Below, one piece after another: positions 1 through 11,532 of a stretch of DNA of 64,000 nucleotides. The stretch is from Microbacterium terregens. Lineage in GTDB: Bacteria; Actinomycetota; Actinomycetes; Actinomycetales; Microbacteriaceae. The stretch lies in assembly GCF_039534975.1 (NCBI RefSeq), contig NZ_BAAAWH010000001.1, positions 1,984,001 through 2,048,000 on the forward strand, given 5' to 3'. A program made the position numbers and the translations under genes. How positions within the stretch are numbered: position 1 is the stretch's first letter; every line of letters begins with the position of its first letter. The notes beneath the pieces are model-generated. The model saw only the letters and a list, made by a program, of their open reading frames with translations, did no database searches and was not told the origin of the DNA.

Positions 1-2
1 TC

Positions 3-1142
3 TCCGCCGGAACCGGCCCGGTCGCCGTCGACGTCGAACGAGCCTCCGGCTTCCGCTACTCGCAACGCGCCTATCTCGTCCAGGTGTTCCGGCGTGGATC
101 CGGTGTGTTCCTGTTCGATCCACCCGCGGTCGGCGACTTCACCGCGCTGCAGGCGGCGATCGGCTCGATCGAATGGGTGCTGCACGCCGCCAGTCAGGAT
201 CTGCCGTCTCTGCGTGAGCTGGGGCTCGAGCCGGCGACGATGTTCGACACGGAATTGGCCGCGAGACTGCTCGGCCACGCGCGTGTCGGCCTCGGCGCCG
301 TCGTCGAGGACACGCTCGGGATCACCCTGGCCAAGGCGCACTCCGCGTCGGACTGGTCGACGCGCCCCCTCCCGCAATCCTGGCTCGAGTACGCAGCGCT
401 GGATGTGGAGTACCTCATCGACGTGCGAGATGCGCTCGTGGCCGAACTCGCCGAGCAGGACAAGACCGAGTTCGCCGCGGAGGAGTTCCGCGCGGTGCTC
501 GATCGCATTCCGAAGCCGGCGCGGGAAGAGCCATGGCGCCGTCTGAGCGGACTGCACACCGTCCGTGGGCGCCGGGCACTTGCCGTCGCGCGAGCGCTGT
601 GGACGGCACGCGAGGACTTCGCGAGGGAGCAGGACGTCTCCCCCGGTCGCCTCGTTCCCGACCGCGCGCTGGTTGCCGCGCTCATCGCCGATCCGAAGAG
701 CAAGCAGGAGTTGGCGCAGGTCAAGGACTTCACCGGCCGCGCGAGCCGGACTCAGCTCGACCGTTGGTGGGCGGCTTTCGAGGCAGGCCGCGCGGACCCC
801 GAACTCCCGCTCGAACGCGCAACCGGGGGCGACTCGATCCCGCCGGCCCGCGCATGGCCGGACCGCAACCCGGAGGCGGATGCGCGGCTGAAGGTCGCAC
901 GACCGGTCGTCGAGGCGCGCGCCGAGGAGCTCGCCATGCCCACCGAGAACCTGCTCACCCCCGAGCTCCTGCGGCGGGTCGCCTGGGCGCCCCCGGAGCC
1001 GTTGAGCGCGGCATCCGTCGGCGAGATGTTGGCCGAACTCGGCGCACGCCCGTGGCAAATTGCGCAGACTGCACAGCTGATTGCCGATGCCTTTGTGCAA
1101 TCCGTGCAAAGCCCCGCTCCCGCGCCGGAGAGCGCTTCGTAG
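3..1142 (+). CDS. rnd: Ribonuclease D with HRDC domain (5' end outside the window)
   Basis: The frame is already open at base 3, so the true start lies upstream; 379 residues are visible. RNase D enzymes trim RNA 3' ends with a DEDD-type two-metal active site. Visible motifs are DVE (bases 30-38), HAASQD (183-200) and YAALD (390-404), matching Exo I, II and III of DEDDy exonucleases. An HRDC helical domain follows (roughly bases 545-740). The last part is less conserved in appearance. The gene next to dxs1 in M. tuberculosis (Rv2681) is of the same type, which supports orthology. A promoter for the next operon starts 40 bases after the stop. Confidence 0.9.
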   Translation, partial: SAGTGPVAVDVERASGFRYSQRAYLVQVFRRGSGVFLFDPPAVGDFTALQAAIGSIEWVLHAASQDLPSLRELGLEPATMFDTELAARLLGHARVGLGAVVEDTLGITLAKAHSASDWSTRPLPQSWLEYAALDVEYLIDVRDALVAELAEQDKTEFAAEEFRAVLDRIPKPAREEPWRRLSGLHTVRGRRALAVARALWTAREDFAREQDVSPGRLVPDRALVAALIADPKSKQELAQVKDFTGRASRTQLDRWWAAFEAGRADPELPLERATGGDSIPPARAWPDRNPEADARLKVARPVVEARAEELAMPTENLLTPELLRRVAWAPPEPLSAASVGEMLAELGARPWQIAQTAQLIADAFVQSVQSPAPAPESAS

Positions 1143-1181
1143 GTTCAACCCAACCGATGCCGGGCGCCTCGACCCGGCTCA

Positions 1182-1187
1182 TAGGCT
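1182..1187 (+). promoter_or_regulatory. Probable -10 box (TAGGCT) for fadA-fadB
   Basis: TAGGCT lies 27 bases upstream of the fadA GTG, leaving a leader of about 20 nt that contains the ACGGAGG ribosome binding site (1204-1210). The same hexamer recurs before many genes in this window. No convincing -35 is visible. Confidence 0.5.
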
Positions 1188-1214
1188 GGGATCATCCCTA
1201 ATTACGGAGGCAGA

Positions 1215-2447
1215 GTGGCCGAGATCTCGGACGTCTTTTTCGTCGATGGAATGCGCACGCCCTTCGGGCGCGCCGGCGAGAAGGGCATGTACTGGAACAC
1301 CCGAGCCGACGACCTTGCGGTCAAGGCGAGCATCGGGCTCATGGAACGCAACCCGAACGTACCGGCGGAGCGGATCGACGACGTCGCGATCGCGGCGACC
1401 TCGCAGACGGGCGACCAGGGCCTGACGCTCGGTCGGTCGGTGGCGATCCTCGCCGGCCTGCCGTTGACGGTGCCCGGCTTCGCGATCGACCGGATGTGCG
1501 CCGGCGCGATGACCAGCGTCACCACGATGGCCGGATCCATCGGGGTCGGCATGTACGACCTCGCCCTGGCCGGCGGCGTCGAGCACATGGGACGCCACCC
1601 GCTGGATGGCAGCAATGTCGACCCGAACCCGCGGTTCGTCGCGGAGAAGCTCGTCAGTGCGGACGCTCTGAACATGGGTCTGACCGCCGAGCGCATCCAC
1701 GACCGCTTCCCCGAGCTGACGAAGGAGCGCGCCGATCGCTTCGGGATGCTGAGCCAGCACAAGGTGCAGGCCGCGTATGAGGCCGGCAGGTTCCAGCCCG
1801 ACCTCGTGCCGGTGGCGATCAAGGATGCCGATGGCGCGTGGGGTCTGGCCACCGAAGACGAGGGCCGAAGGCCCGAAACGACGATGGACGGACTGGCCGG
1901 TCTGAAGACGCCCTTCCGTCCGCACGGTCGCGTGACCGCCGGGACGGCGTCGCCGCTCACCGACGGCGCGACGATGTCGCTGCTCGCCGGCGGGAGCGCC
2001 GTCAAGGAGTTCGGCCTCTCGCCGAAGATGCGGCTCGTCTCGTTCGCCTTCGCCGGCGTGCAGCCCGAGATCATGGGCATCGGTCCGATTCCGTCCACCG
2101 AGAAGGCTCTGCGCAAGGCGGGGCTGACGATCGCTGACATCGGCCTGTTCGAACTGAACGAGGCGTTCGCCGTTCAGGTGATCTCGCTCCTCGACCACTT
2201 CGGAATCGCGGACGATGACCCCCGCGTCAACCAGTGGGGCGGCGCGATCGCGCTCGGTCACCCGTTGGCAGCGTCCGGTGTGCGTCTCATGATCCAGCTC
2301 GCGGCGCAGTTCGCCGAGCGTCCCGACGTCCGCTACGGCCTCACCGCGATGTGCGTCGGCCTCGGACAGGGCGGTTCGGTCATCTGGGAGAACCCGCACT
2401 ACGACGGCCCCGGCGCCCGTGGCAAGAAGAACGCAGGGAAGAAGTGA
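1215..2447 (+). CDS. fadA: Acetyl-CoA C-acyltransferase (thiolase, beta-oxidation)
   Basis: A degradative thiolase of 410 residues that cleaves 3-ketoacyl-CoA with CoA in the last step of fatty-acid beta-oxidation. The nucleophilic cysteine sits in DRMCAGAM (Cys95), the catalytic histidine in GHPLA (about His349) and the second cysteine in MCVGLGQGG (about Cys380), so the active site is complete. The GTG start at 1215 is chosen because ACGGAGG ends 4 bases before it and because the product starts at the usual place for thiolases. The stop overlaps the start of the next gene (GTGA), so the two are translationally coupled and form the alpha/beta halves of a FadBA-type complex. The Lys-rich tail is not conserved. 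Confidence 0.95.
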   Translation: MAEISDVFFVDGMRTPFGRAGEKGMYWNTRADDLAVKASIGLMERNPNVPAERIDDVAIAATSQTGDQGLTLGRSVAILAGLPLTVPGFAIDRMCAGAMTSVTTMAGSIGVGMYDLALAGGVEHMGRHPLDGSNVDPNPRFVAEKLVSADALNMGLTAERIHDRFPELTKERADRFGMLSQHKVQAAYEAGRFQPDLVPVAIKDADGAWGLATEDEGRRPETTMDGLAGLKTPFRPHGRVTAGTASPLTDGATMSLLAGGSAVKEFGLSPKMRLVSFAFAGVQPEIMGIGPIPSTEKALRKAGLTIADIGLFELNEAFAVQVISLLDHFGIADDDPRVNQWGGAIALGHPLAASGVRLMIQLAAQFAERPDVRYGLTAMCVGLGQGGSVIWENPHYDGPGARGKKNAGKK

Positions 2448-4618
2448 GCAGCGCGACGATGACCAATACCGCCTCGGATCAATACGCGAAGATCGACTTC
2501 TCGCCGCTGGATGCCCTCGCCGACGGCGAGGTGGTCACTCACTCACGGGTCCGTGACATCCGCCTCGCCTCCGGCAAGGTGCTGGCGCTGATCACCCTGG
2601 ACAACGGCCGCGACCACAACCGCCCGAACACGCTCGGGCCGACGACGCTGAAGGAGCTCGATGGGGTTCTGGATGCGCTGAAGATCCGCGCTGCCGCCGG
2701 GCAGATCCATGCGGTCGGGGTCACCGGCAAGCAGTACATCCTCGCCGCCGGCGCCGATCTCTCCGACATCAGTCGGGTGGAGTCCAAGGACACCGCGCGC
2801 CTGGTCGCACAGCTGGGACACGCCGTACTGGGCAAGCTCTCCGAGCTCGGCGTGCCCTCGTTCGCATTCGTGAACGGCCTCGCCCTCGGCGGCGGTCTGG
2901 AGATCGCTCTGAACTCCACCTACCGGACGGTGGATGCTTCGGCCGCCGCCATCGCGCTGCCCGAGGTCTTCCTCGGCATCATCCCGGGCTGGGGCGGCGC
3001 GTACCTGCTGCCGAACCTCATCGGGATCGAGAACGCGCTGGAGGTGGTCATCTCCAACCCGCTCAAGCAGAACCGCATGCTCAAGCCGAAGCAGGCGTTC
3101 GATTACGGCATCGTGGATGCGATATTCCCCGCCTCGAACTACCTCGAGGACTCGCTCAAATGGGCGGACGGCGTGCTCGGCGGCACGATCAAGGTCGACC
3201 GCAAGCACGAGCCGGGAAAGATCGAGCGCCTCACGAAGTGGCCGATCGCGATCAAGATGGCGCGCGGCATGCTGGAGAGCCGGATCGGCTTGGTCCCCAA
3301 GTCGCCGTACGCGGCCCTCGAACTGCTCGACAAGGCCAAGAGCGGTACGAAGGCCGAAGGTTTCGCTCGCGAGGACGAGGCGCTGGCCGAGCTCGTCACG
3401 GGCGATCAGTTCGCCGCCTCCATGTATGCGTTCGACCTTGTCCAGAAGCGCGCGAAGCGACCCGTCGGCGCGCCCGACAAAGCGCTCGCGAAGAAGGTCA
3501 CCAAGGTCGGCATCATCGGCGCGGGGCTCATGGCGAGTCAGTTCGCGCTGCTGTTCCTGCGCAGGCTTCAGGTTCCGGTGCTGATCACCGACCTCGACCA
3601 GGCGCGCGTGGACAAGGGGCTCGCCTCGATCCATGACGAGATCGGCAAGCTGGAGGCCAAGGGCCGGCTCGACGGCGACGCCGCCAACCGGCTCCGCGGG
3701 CTCATTCACGGCACGACGGACAAGGCCGAGTTCGCGGACTGCGACTTCGTCATCGAGGCCGTGTTCGAAGAGGTCGGCGTCAAGCAGCAGGTCTTCGGAG
3801 ACATCGAGAAGATCGTCGCGGACGACGCGATCCTCGCGACGAACACGTCCTCGCTCTCCGTCGAAGAGATCGGCGCGAAGCTCGCCCACCCGGAACGACT
3901 CGTGGGCTTCCACTTCTTCAACCCGGTCGCCGTCATGCCGCTCATCGAGATCGTCAAGACCCCGCAGACGGCGGATGCGGCACTGTCGACCGCCTTCGTG
4001 GTCGCGCGTGGACTGGGGAAGAGCGCGGTCCTGACCGCCGACGCTCCCGGCTTCGTGGTGAACCGACTCCTGGCCAAGGTGATGGGCGAGGCGGCGCGAG
4101 CCGTGTACGAGGGAACCCCTTTGCTGACTGTCGAGAAGGCGTTCGCGCCGATCGGGCTGCCGATGACGCCCTTCCAGCTCATCGACCTCGTCGGCTGGAA
4201 AGTCGCCGCGCACGTGCAGGACACGATGGCCCGGGCCTTCCCCGGCCGATTCTTCGCCTCGGAGAACTTCCACCAGCTCGCCGAGCTGCCCGAGGTCGTC
4301 GAGAAGGACAAGAGCGGCAGGGTCACCGGATGGTCCAAGGCGGCCGAGAAGGTCCTCAAGGGTGCCGTCGGCTCGAGTCCTGCAAGTGAAGCCGAGATCC
4401 TCGGCCGCGTGCAGGACGGACTGGCGCAGGAGATCAAGCTCATGCTCGACGAGGGCGTGGTCCCCGAGGTCGAGGACATCGACCTCTGCCTCATCCTCGG
4501 CGCGGCCTGGCCGTTCATCGACGGTGGTGCCTCGCCGTACCTCGATCGCGAGGGTGCATCAGAACGCGTGTTCGGCGACACGTTCCATCACCCCATGATC
4601 AAGGGGATCGCAGGCTAG
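2444..4618 (+). CDS. fadB: 3-hydroxyacyl-CoA dehydrogenase / enoyl-CoA hydratase (FadB/FadJ type)
   Basis: A bifunctional beta-oxidation enzyme of 724 residues. The N-terminal crotonase domain (about 1-190) shows AAGADLSDIS for the oxyanion hole, GGGLE, and LPEVFLG for the second acid. The NAD-binding fold starts at GIIGAG (about residue 354), and the dehydrogenase histidine is in FHFFNP (about residue 490). The chosen start is GTG at 2444, overlapping the fadA stop and preceded by AGGGAAG; an in-frame ATG at 2459 is a shorter alternative. The frame stays open upstream inside fadA, but that extension has no family similarity. It acts with FadA on acyl-CoA in the cytosol. Confidence 0.93.
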   Translation: MSSATMTNTASDQYAKIDFSPLDALADGEVVTHSRVRDIRLASGKVLALITLDNGRDHNRPNTLGPTTLKELDGVLDALKIRAAAGQIHAVGVTGKQYILAAGADLSDISRVESKDTARLVAQLGHAVLGKLSELGVPSFAFVNGLALGGGLEIALNSTYRTVDASAAAIALPEVFLGIIPGWGGAYLLPNLIGIENALEVVISNPLKQNRMLKPKQAFDYGIVDAIFPASNYLEDSLKWADGVLGGTIKVDRKHEPGKIERLTKWPIAIKMARGMLESRIGLVPKSPYAALELLDKAKSGTKAEGFAREDEALAELVTGDQFAASMYAFDLVQKRAKRPVGAPDKALAKKVTKVGIIGAGLMASQFALLFLRRLQVPVLITDLDQARVDKGLASIHDEIGKLEAKGRLDGDAANRLRGLIHGTTDKAEFADCDFVIEAVFEEVGVKQQVFGDIEKIVADDAILATNTSSLSVEEIGAKLAHPERLVGFHFFNPVAVMPLIEIVKTPQTADAALSTAFVVARGLGKSAVLTADAPGFVVNRLLAKVMGEAARAVYEGTPLLTVEKAFAPIGLPMTPFQLIDLVGWKVAAHVQDTMARAFPGRFFASENFHQLAELPEVVEKDKSGRVTGWSKAAEKVLKGAVGSSPASEAEILGRVQDGLAQEIKLMLDEGVVPEVEDIDLCLILGAAWPFIDGGASPYLDREGASERVFGDTFHHPMIKGIAG

Positions 4619-4623
4619 CGCCC

Positions 4624-4671
4624 CGGAACGGAAAACGCCCGTCCTCTGTGAGGGCGGGCGTTTCCGTTCCG
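4624..4671. terminator. Bidirectional terminator hairpin between fadB and dxs
   Basis: Two arms of 17-18 nt (4624-4641 and 4655-4671) are complementary apart from one extra A, around a TCCTC/TGTGAG loop region. It lies 5 bases after the fadB stop and 13 bases after the converging dxs stop. The outer A- and T-rich parts of the arms suit termination in both directions. Confidence 0.85.
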
Positions 4672-4684
4672 GCGCGGGATGGGA

Positions 4685-6646
4685 CTATGCGTCCCGCACC
4701 TCGTTGTGCGGGGTGGGCACACCCGCCATCCAATCGGATTGCTCCTCGGTCCGTCGGGCGACCGGGATGCGGGTACCCAGAACCTGGGACACGACATCCT
4801 GTGCGATCTTCTCCGGGGTGAGCCCGGCATCCTCGAGGATCTGCTCCCGCGTCGCGTGCGAGATGAACTCGTCGGGCAGCCCGAGCTCGTCCACGGCGGT
4901 GTCGACGTTCGCCTCGCGCAGCACCTGCCGCACCCGTGTGCCGATGCCACCCACCCGGATGCCGTCCTCGATCGTGATCACCAGACGGTGAGATGCCGCG
5001 AGATCCACGATCGACGGCTGTACCGGAACCACCCAGCGCGGGTCCACCACGGTGGCGCCGATGCCCTGGGCACGGAGCCGATGCGCCACGTCGACGGCCA
5101 GGTGGGCCATCGGTCCGATGCCGACGATCAGGACGTCCTGGGCTTCGGATCGCACCAGCACGTCCACACCGTCACTGAGTCGCTCCAGCGCGGGCAGGGT
5201 GGGGCTCACGGTGCCCTTCGGGAACCGGATGACGGTCGGCCCGTCCGTTACGGCGACGGCCTCGCGCAACTCCTCGCGGAGCCGCTCAGCATCGCGCGGG
5301 ACGGCGATGCGGATGTGCGGGACGATCTGGAGCATGGCCAGATCCCAGATCCCGTGGTGGCTGGGGCCGTCCGGACCGGTCACTCCGGCGCGGTCCAGGA
5401 CGAACGTGACGCCCGCGCGATGCAGGGCAACGTCCATCATCACCTGATCGAAGGCGCGATTCATGAACGTCGCGTAGATCGCGACGACGGGGTGCAGTCC
5501 GCCGTATGCCAGTCCCGCAGCCGACGCCACCGCGTGCTGCTCGGCGATGCCGACGTCGTAGACGCGATCAGGGAACCGCTGGGCGAACGGCAGCAGCCCG
5601 GTCGGTCGGAGCATCGCGGCGGTGATGCCGATGACCTCGGAGCGCTCCTCCCCCACGGCGACCAGTTCCTCGGCGAAGACGTCGGTCCAGGCTGTGGCGC
5701 TGGACACGCCGACCGGCTCCCCCGAGGTGGGATCGATGCGCCCCACCGCGTGGAACTGGTCGGCTTCATCGTCGCGTGCCGGCTGGTATCCGCGTCCCTT
5801 CTCGGTGATCGCGTGCACGATGACAGGTGCGCCGAAGTCTTTGGCAAGCTGCAGGGTCTCGATGAGCATCGGCAGGTCGTGGCCGTCGATCGGGCCCAGG
5901 TACTTGATGTCGAGGTTGGAGTAGAGCGCGGCGTTGTTCGTGAACCGCGACAGGAATCCGCGGGTTCCGCCACGCACGCCACGGTAGAACGCGCGTGCGG
6001 CGGGGCCCAGCCGGCGGGCGAAGGAATCCGAGCTCTGGTGCAGGGTGCGGTAGCTGTCCGCCGTACGCACGCGGTTGAGGTAGCGCGCCATGCCGCCGAT
6101 GGTCGGTGCGTACGACCTGCCGTTGTCGTTGACGACGATCACGAGGTTGCGGTCGTTGTCATCGGAGATGTTGTTGAGCGCTTCCCAGGTCATGCCGCCC
6201 GTGAGCGCACCATCGCCGACGACGGCGACGACGTGTCTGTCCAGACGACCGGTGCGCGTGAGGGCTCGCGAGACGCCGTCAGCCCAGCTGAGCGAGCTGG
6301 ACGCGTGCGAGGACTCGACCACGTCGTGGGGGCTCTCGGACCGCTGCGGGTACCCGGCCAGTCCGCCGCGGGCGCGCAGGCCCGTGAAGTCCTGCCGGCC
6401 GGTCAGCAGCTTGTGCACGTACGACTGATGACCCGTGTCGAAGATCATCGGATCGTTCGGGGAGTCGAACACCCTGTGCATCGCGAGCGTGAGTTCGACC
6501 ACGCCCAGATTGGGGCCCAGATGCCCGCCGGTGCGTGAAACGTTCTCGATGAGGAATTCGCGGATCTCGCCCGCGAGTTGCCCCAGCTGCTCGACGCTCA
6601 GGGCATCGAGGTCACGGGGTCCTGACACGGACGACAGCAGCGACAT
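4685..6646 (-). CDS. dxs: 1-deoxy-D-xylulose-5-phosphate synthase
   Basis: First enzyme of the MEP isoprenoid pathway: pyruvate plus glyceraldehyde 3-phosphate give DXP and CO2, using thiamine diphosphate. The 653-residue product has FDTGHQSY near residue 69, the ThDP/Mg motif GDGALTGG (Gly144-Asp145-Gly146) and, in the pyrimidine domain, DRAGVTGPDGPSHHG. The frame extends 24 codons further upstream, but the ATG at 6646 is preceded by GGAAAGGA at good spacing and gives the usual MSLL start. A TAGACT -10 box lies upstream at 6682-6687. Converges on the fadB terminator. The neighbouring RNase D gene matches the Rv2681-dxs1 order of mycobacteria. Confidence 0.96.
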   Translation of the reverse strand: MSLLSSVSGPRDLDALSVEQLGQLAGEIREFLIENVSRTGGHLGPNLGVVELTLAMHRVFDSPNDPMIFDTGHQSYVHKLLTGRQDFTGLRARGGLAGYPQRSESPHDVVESSHASSSLSWADGVSRALTRTGRLDRHVVAVVGDGALTGGMTWEALNNISDDNDRNLVIVVNDNGRSYAPTIGGMARYLNRVRTADSYRTLHQSSDSFARRLGPAARAFYRGVRGGTRGFLSRFTNNAALYSNLDIKYLGPIDGHDLPMLIETLQLAKDFGAPVIVHAITEKGRGYQPARDDEADQFHAVGRIDPTSGEPVGVSSATAWTDVFAEELVAVGEERSEVIGITAAMLRPTGLLPFAQRFPDRVYDVGIAEQHAVASAAGLAYGGLHPVVAIYATFMNRAFDQVMMDVALHRAGVTFVLDRAGVTGPDGPSHHGIWDLAMLQIVPHIRIAVPRDAERLREELREAVAVTDGPTVIRFPKGTVSPTLPALERLSDGVDVLVRSEAQDVLIVGIGPMAHLAVDVAHRLRAQGIGATVVDPRWVVPVQPSIVDLAASHRLVITIEDGIRVGGIGTRVRQVLREANVDTAVDELGLPDEFISHATREQILEDAGLTPEKIAQDVVSQVLGTRIPVARRTEEQSDWMAGVPTPHNEVRDA

Positions 6647-6681
6647 TCCCCATCCTTTCCGAGCCACGGCAGGCCCTGGAA

Positions 6682-6687
6682 AGTCTA
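6682..6687 (-). promoter_or_regulatory. Probable -10 box (TAGACT) for dxs
   Basis: On the minus strand TAGACT lies 35 bases upstream of the dxs ATG, giving a leader of about 28 nt with the GGAAAGGA ribosome binding site. It follows the acnA terminator, so dxs appears to be transcribed on its own. Confidence 0.5.
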
Positions 6688-6707
6688 CCCGCGGCGTGGC
6701 GGGGGAA

Positions 6708-6733
6708 GGGCCGGGCACACGGCCGCCCGGCCC
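6708..6733 (-). terminator. Terminator hairpin downstream of acnA
   Basis: A perfect 9-bp stem (GGGCCGGGC at 6708-6716 with its complement at 6725-6733) around an 8-nt loop, 12 bases after the acnA stop in the acnA direction. There is no long T-run. Confidence 0.7.
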
Positions 6734-6744
6734 GTCCGCGACGC

Positions 6745-9579
<2,835 letters not shown>

Positions 9580-9686
9580 GTAGGTCTCCTTCGTCGGCGG
9601 AGCGAGCGCAAAGGCCCGGCTCTCCCCATCTTCCCCGTCACCGGCAGCACTGGCTAGTGAGGCCAGCCTTACCGCTGGGCGGGAGA

Positions 9687-9710
9687 ATTTATCTTGATGT
9701 CAAGATAAAT
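9687..9710. promoter_or_regulatory. AT-rich perfect palindrome upstream of acnA, candidate operator
   Basis: Two perfectly complementary 11-nt arms (ATTTATCTTGA at 9687-9697 and TCAAGATAAAT at 9700-9710) flank the dinucleotide TG. It lies 108 bases upstream of the acnA start and immediately after the DUF3159 stop, in the most AT-rich spot of the surrounding kilobases. Its shape fits a dimeric repressor or activator site. The minus strand also reads TTGACA here, so it could overlap a -35. The binding protein is unknown. Confidence 0.6.
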
Positions 9711-9713
9711 ATA

Positions 9714-10475
9714 TCACTTGCGCGTGGGTGGATAGAGTGCGCGCACGGCGAGCCAGGTCACCGCCACCAGCGGTGCGAACAGGGGCAGCCCCATGATCAG
9801 CTTCAGGGTGCCGAGCGCGGTGACATCACCCGCGAAGTACAGGGGCAGCTGGACGGCGAGTCGCACGGCGAACAGAGCCGCCCAGGCGATGGCAAGCCAG
9901 AAGAACACGCGCCGCTTGCGCTTGTCGGCCCGCCAGCGCGTGCCCTCGCTCATCAGGAAGCCCACGGCGAGGCCGATCAGCGACCAGCCGATGAGCGCCG
10001 AGACGAGGAAGGCGGTGCCGTAGGCGGCGTTGGTGAAGAATCCCAGCACGAAGTTGTCCTGGCCGCGCCCCGTCCACAGTGCGAGGGCTGCGGCGCCGGC
10101 GGTCGCCAGCAATCCGCCGATGGCGGCGGACGGCGGCGACTTCGTGGCGAGTCGGATGATCGTGAAGATCGCCGCGAGGCCGACCGACAGGCCCAGCGAC
10201 AGCCACAGGTTGCCGGCCTGCGCGGTGGGGTCGTAGGTGACGGTGAACACGACGACGAACACGAGGCTCGGCAGGACCGATTCCAGGATGCCGCGCCACC
10301 CGCCCATCGCGCGCCAGACCACGTGCCCGGTGGGTGCACCGTCCGCCGGATCCAAGCCGGCCCGAAGGGCCGCCCCGCCCAGTGCCGCACCGAGCAGTTC
10401 CGACGCGCTGGGTCCGGGTTGGTCCGGAGCGTCGTCGGGGTCCGGGTCCGCCGAAGGACGCGGTGCGTCGGTCAT
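9714..10475 (-). CDS. DUF3159 membrane protein
   Basis: A polytopic membrane protein of 253 residues of the actinobacterial DUF3159 family; no biochemical function is established. After a Pro/Asp-rich cytosolic N-terminus there are about six hydrophobic segments (for example SLVFVVVFTVTY, GWSLIGLAVGFLM, LFAPLVAVTWLAV) and a basic loop RADKRKRR. The start ATG at 10475 overlaps the DUF3710 stop (ATGA); the longer open frame upstream only mirrors DUF3710 coding sequence. It is third in the dut-DUF3710-DUF3159 unit, an order also found in mycobacteria (Rv2697c, Rv2696c, Rv2693c region). Confidence 0.88.
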   Translation of the reverse strand: MTDAPRPSADPDPDDAPDQPGPSASELLGAALGGAALRAGLDPADGAPTGHVVWRAMGGWRGILESVLPSLVFVVVFTVTYDPTAQAGNLWLSLGLSVGLAAIFTIIRLATKSPPSAAIGGLLATAGAAALALWTGRGQDNFVLGFFTNAAYGTAFLVSALIGWSLIGLAVGFLMSEGTRWRADKRKRRVFFWLAIAWAALFAVRLAVQLPLYFAGDVTALGTLKLIMGLPLFAPLVAVTWLAVRALYPPTRK

Positions 10476-11071
10476 GCCGTGCCTGGAGTGGCCGGCATCC
10501 GGAGGGGAATGAGGTCCCGCGGGGGCATGGGGGTTCCGCCGCGCACCACGACGATCGAACGGAACAGGTCCTCGATCTGACCGGCCGCCTCCACGTCGCC
10601 GGTGGCCGAGCCGCCGATCACACCGCGCAGGAACCACCGCGGGCCATCCACGCCGACGAAGCGCGCGAGGCGCTTGCCGGCGGCACCGTCCGGCCCCGCC
10701 GCGACCGGGACCTCGGCGAGCAGCTCCGGGCCGAGGGGACCGTCGCGCTCTTCGACGCGTCCGCCCTGCTGGCGGATCTGCGCCTTGATCTGCTCACGGG
10801 TCTCCTCCCACAGCCCGGTGGTGCGCGGCGCCGCGAACGGCTGAACCTGGAGGGTGGAGCCGGCGTAGTCGAGTCCGACCGCGACGATGCGCTTGGTCTG
10901 CTCCTCGACCTCGAGGCGGAGATTCAGACCCTCGCGCGGCAGGATCTTGATGCCGCCCAGGTCGATGTAAGGCCGCACCGGGTTGGCCTCCGATTCATCG
11001 AAAGGTCCAGCGGTGGCGCGATCTGCGGGTGGTTCGGCGCTGTCTGCGCCCGTGTGTGTCGGGTCGGTCAT
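10472..11071 (-). CDS. DUF3710 protein
   Basis: A 199-residue soluble protein of the actinobacterial DUF3710 family, function unknown. The recognisable core is the segment starting YIDLGGIKILPREGL, followed by an Arg/Glu-rich beta-strand region and the block GPRWFLRGVIGG near the C-terminus. Both ends are fused to its neighbours by 4-base overlaps (ATGA with dut upstream, ATGA with DUF3159 downstream), so expression is coupled. The N-terminal 30 residues are disordered-looking and acidic. No catalytic motif or membrane segment is visible. Confidence 0.88.
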   Translation of the reverse strand: MTDPTHTGADSAEPPADRATAGPFDESEANPVRPYIDLGGIKILPREGLNLRLEVEEQTKRIVAVGLDYAGSTLQVQPFAAPRTTGLWEETREQIKAQIRQQGGRVEERDGPLGPELLAEVPVAAGPDGAAGKRLARFVGVDGPRWFLRGVIGGSATGDVEAAGQIEDLFRSIVVVRGGTPMPPRDLIPLRMPATPGTA

Positions 11072-11520
11072 GACGGGACTCCGTTCTTCTGGTAGCCGGT
11101 CGAACCGAATCCGCCGTCTCCGCGGACGCTGTCCGGCAATGCGTCGACCGGAATGAAGTGCGCTCGCGAGACCGGCATGACGATCAGCTGCGCGATCCGG
11201 TCGCCGACGGCGATGTCGTAGGCGTGCTCGGGGTCGGTGTTCAAGAGGGTGGCCTTGAGCTCGCCGCGGTACCCGGCGTCGACCGTGCCGGGGCTGTTGA
11301 CGATGGTGATCCCGTGCTTGGTGGCGAGCCCGCTGCGCGGGACCACGAAGGCGACGTAGCCGTCCGGCAGCGCGATCCGCACGCCGGTGCCGACGAGTGC
11401 GCGCTGGCCGGGCTCGAGTCGCAGTGCCTCGGTCGAGACGAGATCGGCTCCCGCGTCGCCCGGGTGTGCGTACACCGGAACGTCGGGGGCGATAATGGGG
11501 ACGTCCACAGTTTCAGCCAC
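11068..11520 (-). CDS. dut: dUTP diphosphatase
   Basis: A trimeric dUTPase of 150 residues that hydrolyses dUTP to dUMP, keeping uracil out of DNA and supplying thymidylate synthesis. The family motifs are in order: HPGDAGADL, VPRSGLATKHG (motif II with Ser), NSPGTVDAGYRGE (motif III with the catalytic Asp-Tyr), DRIAQLIV, and the C-terminal GDGGFGSTG arm (motif V). The GTG at 11520 is the only suitable start. It has no good Shine-Dalgarno site but has TACCCT exactly 6 bases upstream, which suggests a leaderless transcript. First gene of the dut-DUF3710-DUF3159 operon and divergent from DUF3093. Confidence 0.96.
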   Translation of the reverse strand: MAETVDVPIIAPDVPVYAHPGDAGADLVSTEALRLEPGQRALVGTGVRIALPDGYVAFVVPRSGLATKHGITIVNSPGTVDAGYRGELKATLLNTDPEHAYDIAVGDRIAQLIVMPVSRAHFIPVDALPDSVRGDGGFGSTGYQKNGVPS

Positions 11521-11526
11521 GCAATG

Positions 11527-11532
11527 AGGGTA
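11527..11532 (-). promoter_or_regulatory. Leaderless -10 box (TACCCT) for dut
   Basis: TACCCT with a 6-nt gap to the dut GTG. Transcription would start at or next to the start codon. It sits in the very short gap to the divergent DUF3093 gene. Confidence 0.5.

Noticed and set aside
2234..2443. Longer start for fadB inside fadA
   Set aside because: The extension is the shadow of fadA coding sequence in another frame and has no similarity to the family; the GTG at 2444 has a ribosome site.
6647..6744. Riboswitch or structured leader upstream of dxs
   Set aside because: After allowing for the acnA terminator and the TAGACT box, the leader is only about 28 nt, too short for a riboswitch.
9650..9680. 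IdeR/DtxR-box-like sequence upstream of acnA
   Set aside because: TAAGGCTGG...CTCACTA matches only part of the iron-box consensus and lacks the inner symmetry; the nearby perfect palindrome is a much better candidate.
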